Both the position numbers and the translations under genes were made by a program. A stretch of DNA of 64,000 nt from positions 278,278 through 342,277 of the forward strand of contig NZ_KB908321.1 of the NCBI RefSeq assembly GCF_000382385.1, read 5' to 3'. This document shows, piece by piece, positions 1 to 8,984 of the stretch; the first letter of the stretch is position 1; the number at the start of each line of letters is the position of its first letter. This stretch comes from Segatella maculosa DSM 19339 = JCM 15638 (GTDB lineage Bacteria; Bacteroidota; Bacteroidia; Bacteroidales; Bacteroidaceae). Under the pieces are notes generated by a model. It did no database searches and had not been told where the DNA came from. It was given only the letters and a program-made list of their open reading frames with translations.

Positions 1-1669
1 TGAAATCATCAACGGTATCCCCGATTGGGTCTACGAAGAAGAGTTCTCCACCAGCCGTTCCCTCTGTTTCACGGCCGACAGTCGCATGCTTTGCTGGCTT
101 AAATACGATGAGAGAAAGGTTAAGGAATATTCCTTGCAGATGTTTATGGGTAGTCACCCCACGCTGAAAGCCAATGAAGTATACCCCGGGACCTACACTT
201 ATAAGTATCCCAAAGCCGGCGAAGATAACGCCATCGTTTCAGCGTGGAGCTTCGATATTCAAAGCCGAAAGACTAACAAGCTGCAAATCCCCGTTGAATC
301 CGACGGCTATATGCCGGGAATCAGACCTACTGCTTCGCCCGATCGCATCATTATCTTCACGATGAACCGTCATCAGAACGTCTTGAACCTCTATGCCGTC
401 AACCCTCGTACCACTCTCTCTCAACTACTTATCAAGGAGAATTCGGAGAAATATATAAAGGAAGAGGTGCTCGGAGGCATCATTATCGGCCAAAACAACA
501 TCTTACTTCCAAGCGACCGCGACGGCTATATGCACCTTTATATATATAGCATGAACGGAAGTCTTACCCGGAAAGTCGGCAACGAGAATGATGATATCAC
601 CCGCGTATATGGTTATGATGAACCAACCGGCGACGTTTATTATCAGGCAGCAGCCGTCAGCCCACACGACCGGCAGGTGTTTGTCAGCCACAAGAACGGC
701 AAGGTCGAACGATTGACCAACGAAAATGGCTGGAACACGGCAGTCTTCTCGGGCGACTATAAGTACTTCCTCAACACATGGAGTAACTATAACACGCCTT
801 ATGTATGCACAATCCGCAACAATGACGGGAAGATTCTCTCAACACTTGTAGACAATAAAACGCTGAAAGAAAAGCTACAGGCCTATGGTTTCAACGGGCG
901 CGAACCGTTTTCGTTCACCACCGCTGAAGGTATCAAACTTGACGGCTGGATGGTCAAGCCCGAAAACTTTGATGCCCGCAAGAAATATCCTGTCATCCTC
1001 TTTCAATATGGCGGCCCGGGAAGCCAGCAAGTCATCGACGCATGGAATGCAGGCTCTATGGGAAATGGCGGTGCTTTCGACTATTATCTTGCACAGCAAG
1101 GGTTCATCGTCGTCTGTGTTGACGGACGTGGCACGGGAGGACGCGGAGCCTCGTTTGAGAAATGCACTTATCTGAAACTCGGTGTGCTTGAAGCGCGCGA
1201 CCAAGTTGAGACGGCTTTATGGCTGGGCCAGCAAAGTTATGTCGATAAAGACAGGATAGGCATTTGGGGGTGGAGCTTCGGAGGCTTCAACACGCTGATG
1301 AGCATGAGCGAAGGACGCGCGGTCTTCAAGGCTGGAGTAGCCATTGCACCACCGACCGACTGGAGATACTATGACACCGTCTACACGGAACGCTATATGC
1401 GCACGCCAAAAGAAAACGGAACCGGCTATGATGCCAACCCCATTCAGCGTGCAGACAAACTCCATGGTGCCCTGCTCATTTGTCACGGACTGGCCGACGA
1501 TAACGTCCACCCGCAAAACACGATGGAATATACAGAGGCTTTGGTGCAAGCCGACAAGGATTTCAAGGAGAATCTTTATACCAACCGAAACCATGGTATA
1601 TATGGAGGAAACACAAGAACGCATCTGCTTCGACAGATTTCAGCTTGGTTCATGGAACATCTCAAGTGA
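1..1669 (+). CDS. Dipeptidyl peptidase IV, S9 family (5' end cut off)
   Basis: Serine peptidase that removes X-Pro or X-Ala dipeptides from peptide N termini, probably in the periplasm. The reading frame is open from base 2, so the start and the first propeller blades lie outside the window. Bases 23-46 encode PDWVYEEEF, the double-Glu motif that holds the free N terminus in true DPP IV enzymes. The rest is the end of the beta-propeller followed by an alpha/beta hydrolase domain with the nucleophile motif GWSFGG (Ser codon at 1274), DDNVHP with the acid and NHGIYG with the catalytic His. It fits the import of di- and tripeptides typical of asaccharolytic or proteolytic Bacteroidales. Family identity is secure; the exact specificity is inferred from the motif. 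Confidence 0.95.
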   Translation, partial: EIINGIPDWVYEEEFSTSRSLCFTADSRMLCWLKYDERKVKEYSLQMFMGSHPTLKANEVYPGTYTYKYPKAGEDNAIVSAWSFDIQSRKTNKLQIPVESDGYMPGIRPTASPDRIIIFTMNRHQNVLNLYAVNPRTTLSQLLIKENSEKYIKEEVLGGIIIGQNNILLPSDRDGYMHLYIYSMNGSLTRKVGNENDDITRVYGYDEPTGDVYYQAAAVSPHDRQVFVSHKNGKVERLTNENGWNTAVFSGDYKYFLNTWSNYNTPYVCTIRNNDGKILSTLVDNKTLKEKLQAYGFNGREPFSFTTAEGIKLDGWMVKPENFDARKKYPVILFQYGGPGSQQVIDAWNAGSMGNGGAFDYYLAQQGFIVVCVDGRGTGGRGASFEKCTYLKLGVLEARDQVETALWLGQQSYVDKDRIGIWGWSFGGFNTLMSMSEGRAVFKAGVAIAPPTDWRYYDTVYTERYMRTPKENGTGYDANPIQRADKLHGALLICHGLADDNVHPQNTMEYTEALVQADKDFKENLYTNRNHGIYGGNTRTHLLRQISAWFMEHLK

Positions 1670-1794
1670 CCTATCTGCATCAAATCCGTCTTTGAGGCAG
1701 TAGATATTCCGTAAAGAAAAAGACATCGCGCCCACTATGCCGGCCATGTGTTTTCACATTAGATTCTCATTACATTCATTCTGAGATTTTATTT

Positions 1795-1870
1795 CAGCCA
1801 TTTTACCGTCTCATCTCAATCATTTTACCGCACAATATGGCTGAGGTTAGGCGATAAAATGGCTGAGATT
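1795..1870. repeat. Short dyad repeats, ATGGCTGA family (about 22 bp period)
   Basis: The gap between the DPP IV gene and the TonB receptor holds two copies of CATTTTACCG 22 bp apart and an inverted form ending in AAAATGGCTGAG. The same words recur near 14.0, 14.23 and 56.0 kb. I see no gene in the gap 1670-1938 and no clear promoter for the receptor. Confidence 0.6.
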
Positions 1871-1938
1871 GCCAACCAATGCGACCAAGGCCGCAAAACA
1901 GGCAATAAGTTTTGAGCTTGTGCGTTAATCAAAAAGAT

Positions 1939-4305
1939 ATGAGAATAAGAATTTGTTTGATAGCGCTGCTCTTTGCTTCTGTGTTTCAACTTCAGGCACA
2001 GAGCGTATCGCTTCACGGGAAAATAACCGACATAAACGGTAAACCTATCGAATTTGCAAGCATCAGCAGTCAGGGAAAACTCACCTTTTCGTCCTTAAAA
2101 GGTGAGTTCTCTATGACGCTTCAAAGTGCAGACTCCGTGGTCGTGAAGTTCTCGATGATCGGCTATAAGACGAAGACGCGTATCTTGCGACGGCCAAAAG
2201 GGACGCAAAGACTGATGGTGACGCTTCTTGAAGAGGAGAACACACTTGAGACCGTCGATGTGAAAGGACAGAGAATACAGACCGGACAGAACCAACAATT
2301 GAGAAAGGAAGACCTCAAACAAATCAATGCTGCCAACGGTAATGGCGTGGAAAGGTTTGTTCAGTTGCAAGCTGGCGTGTCCACACACAGTGAACTCTCG
2401 TCGCAATACAACGTCCGTGGTGGGGCGTTCGACGAGAACAGCGTCTATATCAATGGCAATGAGGTCTATCGTCCGTTCCTTGTAAGGAGCGGACAACAGG
2501 AAGGCTTGTCGGTCATCAACCCACACATGGTTGATAATATCGATTTCTCTACGGGTGGATTTGCAGCGAAATACGGTGATAGAATGTCATCGTCTCTCGA
2601 TATCACCTATAAACAACCGAAGCGTTTTGAGGCTACGGTTGCTGCAAGCCTGATGTCGGCTGACGTCTATATCGGTTTTGGCCATCAGAACTTCTCATGG
2701 ACCAACAGCTTCAGGTACAAGTCAACCGCAAATCTCTTAGGTTCATTGGAGACCTCGGGAGAATACAAACCCAAGTTTCTTGATTATCAAACTTATCTGC
2801 ACTATGCGCCCAACCAACGATGGACGGTAGACATTATAGGAAACATCAATCAGAATCGCTTCGACTTCTATCCTGAGTCAAGAGAAACATCATTTGGTAC
2901 GTCACAAAACGTGAAGTCGTTCCGCGTCTACTTTGACGGACAGGAAAAGGACCTCTTCAAGACCTACTTTGCATCGGCCACCTTGACACGCCATTTCAGC
3001 AAGAATACGCGGCTGTCCCTTACTGCTTCGGCTTTCAAAACAAACGAAAGAGAGCAATATGACATACAGGGACAATATTGGTTGACGCAAACCGAGACAA
3101 GTCGAAGGCTGGGTGTAGGTACCTATTTCGAGCATGCGCGCAATTATCTCAAGGCACAAGTCAAGGCCGTTAAACTGATGTTGCAGCATAAGACAGCCAA
3201 ACATCATTTCGAAGGAGCCATCTATTTCAAGAAAGAACGTATCGAAGAGCACAGCAATGAATATGAAATGCGAGACTCAAGTGGCTACAGCATTCCGCAT
3301 ACCGGAAAGGATCTGAACCTCATCTACGCACTACGCGCACAAAACAAGATGACTTCCGACCGCTTTGAAAGCTATTTGCAAGACACATGGCACTTCACAA
3401 GTGCCGCTGAGCATACGCATTTCACGCTGAACTACGGCATTCGCATGAGCCATTGGAGCTTCAATAAGGAAACTATCGTTTCGCCACGCCTTTCGCTCGG
3501 CATTATTCCTCCGTTCAATAACCACGTTACGCTACGCTTTGCAACGGGACTTTACTATCAAGCGCCCTTTTTTAAGGAATTGAGAGACACGACAACGGTG
3601 AACCATATCACGGTGGCCCGCCTCAACGACAAAATCAGAAGCCAGCGTTCCATTCACTTCATTGCCGGCTTTGACTATCATTTTATGATGAACAAACGAC
3701 CGTTCAAATTCACGGCAGAGGCGTATTACAAGATTCTGAATAATCTTATCCCCTATTCCATCAACAACGTAAAAGTGATATATCACGGAACGAACAGCGC
3801 CACCGGGCATGCAACGGGCCTTGACCTGAAACTTTATGGTGAGTTCGTGCCCAACACGAATTCATGGATAAGCCTTTCGCTCATGAATACGAAGATGCAT
3901 CTCCACCATACAAGCATACCGTTGCCGACCGATCAACGCTATGCGCTGAACATGTTCTTTACGGATTATTTCCCGGGGACCGACAAATGGAAAGTAGCAT
4001 TGGCAATGAGCTATGCCGACGGCCTCCCGTTCTCGACGCCACACAACGAACTTGGGCGCAATTCCTTTCGTGCACCGGCCTACAAACGCGTGGATTTGGG
4101 CATGAGTTATCGCCTGCTTGACAACACAAAGCAAGAAAGCAAGCTGATTAAAAACATTTGGCTCGGCATGGAATGCCTCAATCTTTTCGGCATCAGCAAC
4201 GTCAACAGCTATTATTGGATAACCGATGTCACGAATGTACAGTATGCCGTCCCGAACTATCTCACGGGCAGAATGCTCAACGCGCGACTGACCGTTGATT
4301 TCTAA
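1939..4305 (+). CDS. TonB-dependent outer-membrane receptor
   Basis: Outer-membrane active transporter of 788 residues driven by TonB-ExbBD; the ligand is unknown. The ATG at 1939 gives an N terminus with a clear signal peptide (MRIRICLIALLFASVFQLQA, cleaved after QAQ), so I prefer it to the in-frame TTG at 1912. The signal is followed by a carboxypeptidase-regulatory-like beta-sandwich (about residues 20-110), a plug domain (GNGVERFVQLQAGVSTHSE then YNVRGGAFDENSVYING) and a long beta-barrel ending in ...TVDF with the terminal Phe usual for barrels. It is not SusC-sized and no SusD follows. It converges with pyruvate kinase and the two reading frames overlap by 4 bp (4302-4305), leaving no room for a terminator. 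Confidence 0.93.
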   Translation: MRIRICLIALLFASVFQLQAQSVSLHGKITDINGKPIEFASISSQGKLTFSSLKGEFSMTLQSADSVVVKFSMIGYKTKTRILRRPKGTQRLMVTLLEEENTLETVDVKGQRIQTGQNQQLRKEDLKQINAANGNGVERFVQLQAGVSTHSELSSQYNVRGGAFDENSVYINGNEVYRPFLVRSGQQEGLSVINPHMVDNIDFSTGGFAAKYGDRMSSSLDITYKQPKRFEATVAASLMSADVYIGFGHQNFSWTNSFRYKSTANLLGSLETSGEYKPKFLDYQTYLHYAPNQRWTVDIIGNINQNRFDFYPESRETSFGTSQNVKSFRVYFDGQEKDLFKTYFASATLTRHFSKNTRLSLTASAFKTNEREQYDIQGQYWLTQTETSRRLGVGTYFEHARNYLKAQVKAVKLMLQHKTAKHHFEGAIYFKKERIEEHSNEYEMRDSSGYSIPHTGKDLNLIYALRAQNKMTSDRFESYLQDTWHFTSAAEHTHFTLNYGIRMSHWSFNKETIVSPRLSLGIIPPFNNHVTLRFATGLYYQAPFFKELRDTTTVNHITVARLNDKIRSQRSIHFIAGFDYHFMMNKRPFKFTAEAYYKILNNLIPYSINNVKVIYHGTNSATGHATGLDLKLYGEFVPNTNSWISLSLMNTKMHLHHTSIPLPTDQRYALNMFFTDYFPGTDKWKVALAMSYADGLPFSTPHNELGRNSFRAPAYKRVDLGMSYRLLDNTKQESKLIKNIWLGMECLNLFGISNVNSYYWITDVTNVQYAVPNYLTGRMLNARLTVDF

Positions 4306-5765
4306 GCGTCTTCTTTCTTCAGCGGCATATCGGGCAGATGGAACTGATAACTTCTGTTGAATACCTCTTCAACCTTGTTGATTTCAAGGAAAGTAGTACC
4401 GCCGCCCTCTCCGAAACTACCGCTCAAGTAAGCAATCTTGTCCTCTTCTTTGATATAGCCTTTCTGGCGCAGCATGCGCAAGGCCGCAAAGAACATATAC
4501 TGCGAGCTGACCTGTTCGCGCTGGTAAATGGGAATGACGCCGTAGCTGAGATTGAGCCAGCGCTGGGTTTTCTCGTTATAGCAAATCGCCAAGACGGGAA
4601 CCGGGCCACGGAATGCTGCCAGATTGCGTGCCGTCTGCCCCGTCTCGCTGTCGGTAATGATGCCCGAAACGCCTAATTTGCGGGTGGCGTCGATGGCTGC
4701 ATGGGCAAGGAAAGCACGCTGGTCAAGCTCATCGTCAGACCAAGGCACTGCGATATCATTGATGTGCGACTTGTCTTTCTCGGCCTGCTCGGCTATACGG
4801 GCCATCGTCTGAACGGCCTCGAGCGGATATTTGCCACTTGCGGTCTCGCCACTGAGCATCAGTGCGTCGGTGCGGTAATAGATGGCGTTTGCGATATCGG
4901 TCACTTCGGCCCGCGTCGGACGCGGGTTATTGATCATCGTGTGGAGCATCTGCGTCGCCACGATAACGGGCTTGCGCTTCGCCACACACTTGCGGATAAT
5001 CTGACGCTGAATACCGGGAATGCGCTCGATGGGCACTTCTATCCCGAGGTCGCCGCGCGCAATCATGATACCGTAAGAAGCATCGATAATTTCATCGATG
5101 TTGTCAACACCTTCTTGGTTCTCAATCTTGGAGATAATCTTAATGTCACTATGATGTGCATCAAGAATTTGTTGTACTTCCCTCACATCGTTCGCGTTTC
5201 TGACGAACGAATGCGCGATAAAATCAATATCCAGCTCGATAGCCAAAAGAATATTCTGCTTGTCTTTCTCGGTAAGCGCAGGCAAGTCGATGTGCTCGCC
5301 GGGGATATTCACACTCTTGTGCGCCCCCAGCACGCCCTCGTTCTGCACCTGGGCAACCAGCATCGGACCATTGTTCTCAATAACCCGCATGTCGAGTTCG
5401 CCGTCATCGAACAGGATATCGTCGCCCACGCGGACATCTTTCGTGATGTCGCGGTAGGACACGTTGACGATGTCATGCGAACTGTCCATTTCGGGCCGCC
5501 CGAATATCTTCACCACGTCACCCACCTTGTATTTCAAAGGAGCATCCACGCCCGTGGTGCGCACCTCCGGCCCCTTCGTATCAATCATGATACCGATATG
5601 GGGCGAAACGGCACGCACGTTCTTCACGATGTTGCGTATGCCGTCGGTCGTTGCATGGGCCGTGTTCATGCGAACGACATTCATTCCGGCAAAGAAAAGC
5701 TTGCGGATGAAATCCTGTTCACATCTGCGATCGCTTATCGAGGCCACTATTTTCGTCTGTTTCAT
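4302..5765 (-). CDS. pyk: Pyruvate kinase
   Basis: Last step of glycolysis: phosphoenolpyruvate plus ADP to pyruvate plus ATP, in the cytosol. At 487 residues it has normal length. It begins MKQTKIVASISDRR, has the barrel with the active-site segment IMIARGDLGIEVP and the MLSGETASGKYP element, a B domain, and the C-terminal allosteric domain (residues about 350-487). The ATG at 5765 sits 23 bp from a good Bacteroidetes promoter. A long open frame on the other strand is only a by-product of its codon use. Confidence 0.97.
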   Translation of the reverse strand: MKQTKIVASISDRRCEQDFIRKLFFAGMNVVRMNTAHATTDGIRNIVKNVRAVSPHIGIMIDTKGPEVRTTGVDAPLKYKVGDVVKIFGRPEMDSSHDIVNVSYRDITKDVRVGDDILFDDGELDMRVIENNGPMLVAQVQNEGVLGAHKSVNIPGEHIDLPALTEKDKQNILLAIELDIDFIAHSFVRNANDVREVQQILDAHHSDIKIISKIENQEGVDNIDEIIDASYGIMIARGDLGIEVPIERIPGIQRQIIRKCVAKRKPVIVATQMLHTMINNPRPTRAEVTDIANAIYYRTDALMLSGETASGKYPLEAVQTMARIAEQAEKDKSHINDIAVPWSDDELDQRAFLAHAAIDATRKLGVSGIITDSETGQTARNLAAFRGPVPVLAICYNEKTQRWLNLSYGVIPIYQREQVSSQYMFFAALRMLRQKGYIKEEDKIAYLSGSFGEGGGTTFLEINKVEEVFNRSYQFHLPDMPLKKEDA

Positions 5766-5787
5766 GTTGCTATCTTGAATTTTCCCA

Positions 5788-5818
5788 CAAAGTTAGCTGA
5801 AATCTCGCACAATACAAA
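5788..5818 (-). promoter_or_regulatory. Promoter of pyruvate kinase
   Basis: Read leftward, TTTG at 5818-5815, 19 bp, then TAACTTTG at 5795-5788. This is an exact match to the -33/-7 pattern of the Bacteroidetes primary sigma factor. It predicts a leader of roughly 18 nt. Confidence 0.75.
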
Positions 5819-5896
5819 GTATTCCGCACGAGTTTTATTTCTTTTTACGAATTGAACGGCCGCTCACGGACGGGAGAAATCATCTGTCCGCCCATC

Positions 5897-6160
5897 AGAG
5901 CCGTCTCTCTTTTCAATCAGAGCCGCCTCTCTTTTCAATCAGAGCCGCCTCTCTTTTCAATCAGAGCCGTCTCTCTTTTCAATCAGAGCCGCCTCTCTTT
6001 TCAATTAGAGCCGCCTCTCTTTTCAATTAGAGCCGTCTCTCTTTTCAATCAGAGCCGCCTCTCTTTTCAATCAGAGCCGCCTCTCTTTTCAATCAGAGCC
6101 GCCTCTCTTTTCAATCAGAGCCGCCTCTCTTTTCAATTAGAGCCGCCTCTGATTTAATTC
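5897..6160. repeat. Tandem array, 12 units of exactly 22 bp
   Basis: Units start at 5897, 5919, 5941 and every 22 bp to 6139. Each unit begins AGAGCCGCCTCT or AGAGCCGTCTCT (a small dyad AGAG-N4-CTCT) and continues CTTTTCAAT; the last unit diverges in its second half. The 101-residue open frame across it is an artefact of the repeat. It lies between the pyk promoter and the end of the 50-residue protein gene. Confidence 0.95.
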
Positions 6161-6335
6161 CGACGCGGCACGAAATCAATTCCGATGCGGCACGAAACGA
6201 ATTCCGACGCGGCACGGAGAAACGCGAGAGGGGGATCTCAATGAAATGAGAGGGGGATCTCACGCTCGTGAGACCCGGGTCTCGCGACACTGAGAGGGGG
6301 ATGTCGTGAAAAGCACTTATACGCCTCGTATAAAA
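6156..6335. repeat. Continuation of the 22-bp array with other sequences
   Basis: Three 22-bp units AATTCCGAYGCGGCACG (6156, 6178, 6200) are followed, after a 4-bp shift, by units at 6226, 6248, 6270, 6292 and 6314. These carry GAGAGGGGGATCTC twice, the perfect palindrome GAGACCCGGGTCTC (6270-6283), GAGAGGGGGATGTC, and TTATACG-CCT-CGTATAA. The period stays while the sequence is replaced. The last unit overlaps the stop codon of the gene at 6317. Confidence 0.85.
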
Positions 6336-6469
6336 TAGAGCCAGATGATGATGCCGATGACCACCACGGCCACGATGGCTTTGAAAAGGCAACTTGTCAC
6401 TTTCTTGATGACGAAAAAACCGACAACTATCGCTGCCAGCATAAAAATGTAGTAAAGGAAATTATTCAT
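6317..6469 (-). CDS. Small membrane protein, 50 residues
   Basis: A short open frame starting MNNFLYYIFMLAAIVVGFFV, then IKKVTSCLFK, and a second hydrophobic run AIVAVVVIGIIIWLYFI ending RGV. Two predicted membrane helices flank a basic turn. The ATG lies 6 bases after the stop of the pseudouridine synthase gene, so it is probably the third gene of that operon and translated by re-initiation. I do not recognise the family. The hydrophobicity and tight spacing make a chance frame unlikely, but there is no direct proof of expression. Confidence 0.6.
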   Translation of the reverse strand: MNNFLYYIFMLAAIVVGFFVIKKVTSCLFKAIVAVVVIGIIIWLYFIRGV

Positions 6470-6475
6470 AAATCT

Positions 6476-7375
6476 CTATTTGAAAATTCGGAGAAACGAA
6501 GCAGGTATCGGCGTCTCGAACGTCATCGCTTCATGCGTGACGGGGTGGCGGAAGCACAGCACATAGGCATGAAGACACAGCCGCCCGACCGGGTCGTCGC
6601 CGCAGCCGTATTTGGCATCGCCGCAAACGGGGTGCCCCATGTCTGCGGAATGCACGCGGATTTGGTTCTTTCGGCCAGTCTCCAGCTTGTATTCCACCAA
6701 GGAATAGCCGTTGCGACGGTTCAAAACGTGAAAATGGGTCACGGCGAACTTTCCGCCGTTGTCCGTCGGAGAGGAATAGGTGAAGTAGGCCTTATTGTCT
6801 TTCAGCCATCCGGAAACGGTCCCTTCGGTCTGCTCCATCTCGCCCGACACCACGGCCACGTATCGGCGGTCGTAGACGATGTCGTGCCAATCCTGCTCCA
6901 AAAGCAATTCCGTCTGCTTGTCCTTGGCGTAAATCATCAGTCCGCTCGTGTCGCGGTCTAATCGGTGGACGACGTGGGCCGTGCATTTCTGCCGACTCTT
7001 CTTGAAATAATCGTCCAGCACGGCCTTCACGTTGAGCGAAGCGTGACCGGCAGCCATCGACAGTATGCCGGCGTTCTTCTCCACCACGACCAAGTGGCGG
7101 TCTTCATACACAATCTTTACGTATCGGTTCTTGAAGATGTCGTTGTTGCGCTTGGTCTTGCTGAAAGTGATTTTCGTTCCTGCCGTCAGCGGATAATCAA
7201 ATTGCGTGACGGTCTTCTTGCCCACCTTTACGCCGCGGCCTTGAAGCGTCTGCTTGATTTTCGACTTGCTGAGGTGCTTCACGTTCTCCAGCAGCCATTC
7301 CAGCAGCCGTCCGTCACGCTCAACGACATAGTTGGCGTATTCGCCGGACTTGTCATAGCTGTTGCGGCGCATCAT
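6476..7375 (-). CDS. RluA-family RNA pseudouridine synthase
   Basis: Converts uridine to pseudouridine in structured RNA, probably 23S rRNA. The 299-residue protein has an N-terminal S4-like RNA-binding region (about residues 18-75) and a catalytic domain with HRLDRDTSG at 137-145, where the Asp of HRLD is the nucleophile. Further on are GRKNQIRVH and HPVCGDAKYG. This resembles RluD/RluC, but the target site cannot be told from sequence. Its ATG overlaps the stop of the upstream glycosidase gene by 4 bp (7372-7375), so the two are translationally coupled. Confidence 0.93.
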   Translation of the reverse strand: MMRRNSYDKSGEYANYVVERDGRLLEWLLENVKHLSKSKIKQTLQGRGVKVGKKTVTQFDYPLTAGTKITFSKTKRNNDIFKNRYVKIVYEDRHLVVVEKNAGILSMAAGHASLNVKAVLDDYFKKSRQKCTAHVVHRLDRDTSGLMIYAKDKQTELLLEQDWHDIVYDRRYVAVVSGEMEQTEGTVSGWLKDNKAYFTYSSPTDNGGKFAVTHFHVLNRRNGYSLVEYKLETGRKNQIRVHSADMGHPVCGDAKYGCGDDPVGRLCLHAYVLCFRHPVTHEAMTFETPIPASFLRIFK

Positions 7376-8862
7376 AAGCTTATCTTTTTCTTCACGGTCT
7401 TGCTCTCGTTGCTCATTCTGTCAACGGCGGTCACGACATAAGTGTAGCGCGTGCGGCCGTCGGCATAAGGCAGTTTGTAGTGGCAGTCGGGAGTGATGGC
7501 CACGATTTTCGACGGATCTTCGGTGTTGATACGTTCTCCCTTGTCAAAGCGATATACGACATAGCGCACTGCCTCGTCGGCCCACTTTTTGGCTTTTGGG
7601 GCCTGCCAAAACAGCACGTAGTCCCCGTTTGCCCATACGGGCATCACGTGTTTGGGCTTTTTGGGTGCCTTGTTGTCTATGAAAGGCATCTTGGGTTGCA
7701 AGGCGGGATACTTCCAATATCCGGTGCGCATGGCCGAAGCGTAATTGCCGATGTTGTCGCAGAAAGACTTTGCATACCACAGCACGGTGCCGTTGACATG
7801 CCGCATCTCTCTGTGCAATCTGCGTTTGGCTTTCAGCTGATGACTGTTTGCATCTTGTGGGTCGGCATATTTTACGGTTCGTTCCACGTCTTCACCGATG
7901 TATAGCGGACGATTGGCAGCATGACTGTCCCACCATCGAATGAGCTCATCATAATCGGCTGCGGGATGCCCTATTTGCCAATAGAGCTGAGGGGCGCAGT
8001 AATCCACCCAGCCATTATTGACCCATAAGAGCACGTCGGCATATAAATCATCGTAATTCTGCAGGCCTTTCGTGTTGCTTCCTGCAGGAGAATTGCTCTT
8101 GTTCCGATAGATGCCAAAAGGCGAGACACCGAATTTCACCCATGGCTTTACATGGTGTATGCTGTCACACAGTTGCTTCATGAACAGATTGACGTTATAC
8201 CTTCGCCAATCTCCCCTGTCCTTGATGCCATTGCCATAAAGCGCATACTCTTGGTCGTCAGGTATGGCCTGCCCTGCAGCCGGATAAGGATAGAAGTAGT
8301 CGTCAATGTGGAAACCATCAACATCATAGCGGCGCACGATGTCGCTTGCTATTTTACAAATGTATTCCCGGTTCTCCGGTTGCCCTGGATTAAGAATCAG
8401 CTGGTTATCGTAAGCAAACACAGCTCCCGGTTTTCTTATGGCAATATGATTAGATGCCAATGTATTAGTGGTCTTTGTCTTTGCACGATATGGATTGATC
8501 CATGCATGAAGTTCCATTCCGCGCTTATGGCACTCGCTTACCATCCATGCCAAAGGATCCCAATAGGGTTGTGGGGCTTTCCCTTGTTGCCCTGTCAAGA
8601 AACGACTCCAAGGCTCATAAGGACTTGCATATAATGCATCACACTCTGCTCTGACTTGGAAAATAATGGCATTCACTCCATCTTTATTCATCTCATCTAA
8701 CTGACGAGTCAACATCTGTTGCATTCCGTCTTTCCCCAATCCGAGGAACTGACCATTCACACACTGAACCCATGCGCCACGGAATTCACGCTTCTCTTGA
8801 CTTTGCATTTCTTGAATTCCTGCCAGCAGTAAAATAAATGCTAAAAATATATTACGCTTCAT
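7372..8862 (-). CDS. GHL10-type glycoside hydrolase-like protein (DUF187/YngK)
   Basis: Secreted (beta/alpha)8-barrel protein of 496 residues. The frame is open up to 9018, but that extension runs into the repeat array. The ATG at 8862 gives a signal peptide (MKRNIFLAFILLLAGIQ...SQ) directly followed by REFRGAWVQ, the usual first strand of this family. Family motifs visible are NAIIFQVRAECDALY, MELHAWINPYRAK, GFHIDDYFYPYP and CAPQLYWQIG. The C-terminal part (about 400-496) resembles a fibronectin-like domain. Members are assigned to glycan or peptidoglycan breakdown, but the substrate is not established. It shares an operon with an RNA-modifying enzyme, which says little about its role. Confidence 0.9.
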   Translation of the reverse strand: MKRNIFLAFILLLAGIQEMQSQEKREFRGAWVQCVNGQFLGLGKDGMQQMLTRQLDEMNKDGVNAIIFQVRAECDALYASPYEPWSRFLTGQQGKAPQPYWDPLAWMVSECHKRGMELHAWINPYRAKTKTTNTLASNHIAIRKPGAVFAYDNQLILNPGQPENREYICKIASDIVRRYDVDGFHIDDYFYPYPAAGQAIPDDQEYALYGNGIKDRGDWRRYNVNLFMKQLCDSIHHVKPWVKFGVSPFGIYRNKSNSPAGSNTKGLQNYDDLYADVLLWVNNGWVDYCAPQLYWQIGHPAADYDELIRWWDSHAANRPLYIGEDVERTVKYADPQDANSHQLKAKRRLHREMRHVNGTVLWYAKSFCDNIGNYASAMRTGYWKYPALQPKMPFIDNKAPKKPKHVMPVWANGDYVLFWQAPKAKKWADEAVRYVVYRFDKGERINTEDPSKIVAITPDCHYKLPYADGRTRYTYVVTAVDRMSNESKTVKKKISL

Positions 8863-8882
8863 CTTGTTTTTATTTTCCGTGG

Positions 8883-8890
8883 CAAAAATA
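8883..8890 (-). promoter_or_regulatory. Probable -7 element for the GHL10 gene
   Basis: Leftward TATTTTTG at 8890-8883 lies 20 bp before the chosen ATG (8862). No good TTTG is seen at the -33 position, so this is a weaker assignment. Its position supports 8862 over the upstream start. Confidence 0.45.
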
Positions 8891-8984
8891 ATAAAAAAAT
8901 ATGAGTTCGATATAGGCCCCATGGAGAAAAAACAGGAAAAACTGTGTCTCTGAAGCATCAGATTAACGGAAAACAAAAAAAGAA

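Noticed and set aside
4701..5855. 384-residue open frame opposite pyruvate kinase
   Set aside because: Shadow frame produced by the codon use of pyk; no recognisable domain, and it covers the pyk promoter.
5852..6157. 101-residue open frame with a 22-residue internal repeat
   Set aside because: It follows directly from the 22-bp tandem array (three units make 66 bp) and starts inside the pyk promoter region. No promoter of its own and no protein-like composition.
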